Under the pieces are notes generated by a model. The model saw only the letters and a program-made list of their open reading frames with translations, made no database searches and was not told the origin of the DNA. A program made the translations under genes and the position numbers. Shown one piece after another: positions 32,313 through 33,754 of a DNA stretch of 33,754 bases. The stretch lies in the IMG/VR virus record IMGVR_UViG_3300028844_003583, positions 1 to 33,754 of that record; one strand, 5' to 3'. Within the stretch, counting starts at the first letter, position 1; every line of letters starts with the position of its first letter. Source of the stretch: a virus.

Positions 32313-32765
32313 TTAAAGACCGTAATCTGAAGTTTTAAGACCTAACACGTTACCGACTTCACGAAGTATAGCCATTTCAGAATCGTCAACTTCACCGTCA
32401 GCTTCAGCTATTGTAATCATAACTACAAACACTTCTTCAGCGTGTTCAGGGTTGTTTTTAATATCCGCAATTTCACGGAGAATTTTCAGTTTACCTATAC
32501 GGAAACCAGCACCAATAATATCTTCACAACGTTTAATTTCTTTACCGATTTCTGATCCGAAATCAGCCAACGCTGGATTTGAAGATAATATGCCGTCTAA
32601 AGCAATAATCTCGTCATCATCGATACTGCCATCAGCAGCAGCAACTAACATTGAACCTCCAACGATAGCTTCCATTAGATCACGATTTGTTACTTTTTTT
32701 ACTTCACCAGCTACATTGCTGGCCTTACTTTTTATAAAAGACATTAAGCCCATAATATTTACCAT
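32313..32765 (-). CDS. TerB-like domain protein
   Basis: A 150-residue protein with two acidic repeats, VAAADGSIDDDEIIALDGIL and IAEADGEVDDSEMAILREVG, which is the layout of the TerB (tellurite resistance B-like) helical fold with metal-binding acidic loops. The N-terminus (MGLMSFIKSKASNVAGEVKK) is basic and amphipathic. Start could be ATG 32765 (AGGA very close) or ATG 32753; the upstream ORF ends across 32759-32761, favouring coupling. TerB proteins occur in phages, T4 relatives among them, with no settled role. Confidence 0.75.
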   Translation of the reverse strand: MVNIMGLMSFIKSKASNVAGEVKKVTNRDLMEAIVGGSMLVAAADGSIDDDEIIALDGILSSNPALADFGSEIGKEIKRCEDIIGAGFRIGKLKILREIADIKNNPEHAEEVFVVMITIAEADGEVDDSEMAILREVGNVLGLKTSDYGL

Positions 32766-32947
32766 TTTCCTAAGTTATAAAAGTCCGAGAGTGAACTTTT
32801 AGTTACAGGTACTCTCAAGTCTTCTAAAGTTAGCTTATTACCGAGTACGGCAACTCTGAGTGCTAGCTTAGCGTGTAGTACACGCTTCTCAGCTCTAACT
32901 CTAAACGACTTGAAAGCAGCTTCTTTAGTTTTGTCAGCGAAGTGAAT
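32759..32947 (-). CDS. 62-codon ORF without a standard start (ATT start or +1 frameshift product)
   Basis: An open frame between the 117-aa gene and the TerB-like gene encodes a basic helical protein (ADKTKEAAFKSFRVRAEKRV, then LHAKLALRVAVLGNKLTLED, ending DFYNLGKW). It stops at TAA 32759-32761, overlapping the TerB-like ATG as ATGGTAA. There is no ATG, GTG or TTG in its first 40 codons. Either ATT 32947 starts it or it is joined to the upstream gene by a +1 shift at CGC-TGA-C, where skipping T after CGC leads into GAC AAA ACT. No Shine-Dalgarno is seen before the ATT. Coding-like composition and exact fit between neighbours make it real in my view; a sequencing or assembly error is the third option. 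Confidence 0.5.
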   Translation of the reverse strand: MHFADKTKEAAFKSFRVRAEKRVLHAKLALRVAVLGNKLTLEDLRVPVTKSSLSDFYNLGKW

Positions 32948-33287
32948 CCACTAGATTAGATAACCTAGACCACAATGTAGCACCTAGATTAACAACCTTA
33001 CAACCATCATTGCCAGTTTCAGATCTTCGTGACAAATCTTGTTTAACTCTGCGAAGTAAATCAATTTCTACCAGAGCGTAACCTTTAGGTAACTCGACTA
33101 AACCAGTCAAATCTATACCGCTTATAGCAGTGATTTTAAGATGGTTTACACGAATGTTTTTAGTTGGTTTTCCTGTGTCAGATACCATAACGGCAGCAGA
33201 GAATCCATAACGACTACCGTACAAGTTCTTAACTGTTCCAGTGTCACCTGTAGATTTATCAAGTACTGATATTTTTAGCTTTTTCAT
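32934..33287 (-). CDS. Hypothetical protein, 117 aa, possible frameshift donor
   Basis: Starts at ATG 33287 (AGG 7 nt upstream); an upstream TTG in frame lies within the previous gene and is not used. The N-terminal half is beta-rich (MKKLKISVLDKSTGDTGTVK...) and could be a small SH3/KOW-like barrel; the C-terminal half is helical and basic, ending NLVDSLR. The stop is TGA followed by C, a weak context, and a +1 shift there would add the 32759-32947 ORF for a protein of about 175 aa. Confidence 0.65.
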   Translation of the reverse strand: MKKLKISVLDKSTGDTGTVKNLYGSRYGFSAAVMVSDTGKPTKNIRVNHLKITAISGIDLTGLVELPKGYALVEIDLLRRVKQDLSRRSETGNDGCKVVNLGATLWSRLSNLVDSLR

Positions 33288-33295
33288 TTTGGTAC

Positions 33296-33727
33296 CTACT
33301 TTTCGTTTTCTGGTCGTTGATTCCAAGCAAGATTACATATAACCCTGTCGTAAGCTCCGGCATCTTCAAACATTTTAATCATTTCTTGTTCACCAGATTT
33401 AAGGTCATACTTATCAGTAAGAATTACATACCAACCAGACGATACAAAGTGTTTAGGGTTTAGCTTGTCTATCATACCTGCTGTGATCGGGTCACACTGG
33501 TCTTGAAGTTCTTTAGCTGTACAAGGTTTAATATCTGGATAATGAACCTTTTCCCATATTTCTTTACCATCGTTACAAAAAACAATAAGTGCTATTTGCC
33601 ATTTGTGTATTTGGTTGAATATAGCCAAATGTATTGATGGACTTGTAATGCCTATTATCTGCATCTGATCAAAACAATGAGCAGAGTACAGAACAACTTT
33701 ATCAAGTTCTCTACGCAGTGCTTTCAT
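33296..33727 (-). CDS. Hypothetical protein, 143 aa
   Basis: Not recognised. The protein has a hydrophobic middle (SIHLAIFNQIHKWQIALIVF) and a charged C-terminus (CNLAWNQRPENEK). The frame stays open to the window edge upstream of ATG 33727 (KGKKPNK), so the true start may be outside. It ends 8 nt before the 117-aa gene. Confidence 0.6.
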   Translation of the reverse strand: MKALRRELDKVVLYSAHCFDQMQIIGITSPSIHLAIFNQIHKWQIALIVFCNDGKEIWEKVHYPDIKPCTAKELQDQCDPITAGMIDKLNPKHFVSSGWYVILTDKYDLKSGEQEMIKMFEDAGAYDRVICNLAWNQRPENEK

Positions 33728-33754
33728 CTTGTTAGGCTTTTTTCCTTTACGAGA

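Overview
The window is an AT-rich, densely packed segment of a lytic tailed phage. The best match is a distant relative of Escherichia phage N4 (Schitoviridae-type, short-tailed). There are no host-like genes, integrase or IS elements. Two blocks converge on a bidirectional hairpin terminator at 14442-14467.

Left block (1-14437, + strand): late virion genes. It starts with the tail end of a gene cut by the window edge, then an 830-residue structural protein with a Calx-beta/Ig-like segment and C-terminal membrane helices. Four proteins follow in the order small membrane/coiled-coil protein, 570 aa, 1008 aa, 2067 aa, which resembles a podovirus ejection (internal virion) set. I read the 2067-aa protein as a virion RNA polymerase. 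It has the spaced motifs of the T7/N4 single-subunit RNAP family (R428; D560xxxxG; R657xxxKx7YG; D848), followed by an HExxH peptidase-like motif (1054-1058) and a long C-terminal part. At 2067 residues it is much shorter than N4 vRNAP.

Right block (14473-33727, - strand, read right to left): replication and nucleotide metabolism. In transcription order it holds small accessory genes (TerB-like, DUF1653-like, zinc ribbon), dNMP kinase, SF1 helicase, a MoxR-type AAA+ ATPase with a partner protein, a P-loop/AEP primase fusion, a free-standing SegE-like GIY-YIG nuclease, a RepL-like winged-helix protein, a stand-alone 3'-5' exonuclease, a family A DNA polymerase lacking its own exonuclease, a RecB/Cas4-like nuclease, a Sak4-like annealing ATPase and an SSB. 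The SSB gene converging on the virion RNAP gene recalls N4.

Three related group I introns interrupt this block: two in the polymerase gene (938 and 328 nt) and one in the Sak4-like gene (1064 nt). Splice sites were placed by protein continuity and the U/G rule, and all three have R and S core elements and a GNRA-capped P9 hairpin. Two carry homing endonucleases (HNH with NUMOD4 and AP2-like parts; GIY-YIG with NUMOD3) and one has none. Spliced products are a 604-aa polymerase and a 245-aa ATPase.

Regulatory candidates lie in the 292-nt gene-free stretch at 23574-23865. There is a 7-bp stem with a 3-nt loop, which is the geometry of N4 vRNAP promoters, and next to it a nested long inverted repeat. 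Other oddities are a 23-bp tandem duplication that changes a reading frame, a 62-codon ORF reachable only by an ATT start or a +1 frameshift, and a (GTTA)5 run giving stops in all three frames. Several genes shorter than 60 codons were found by reading the minus strand directly.
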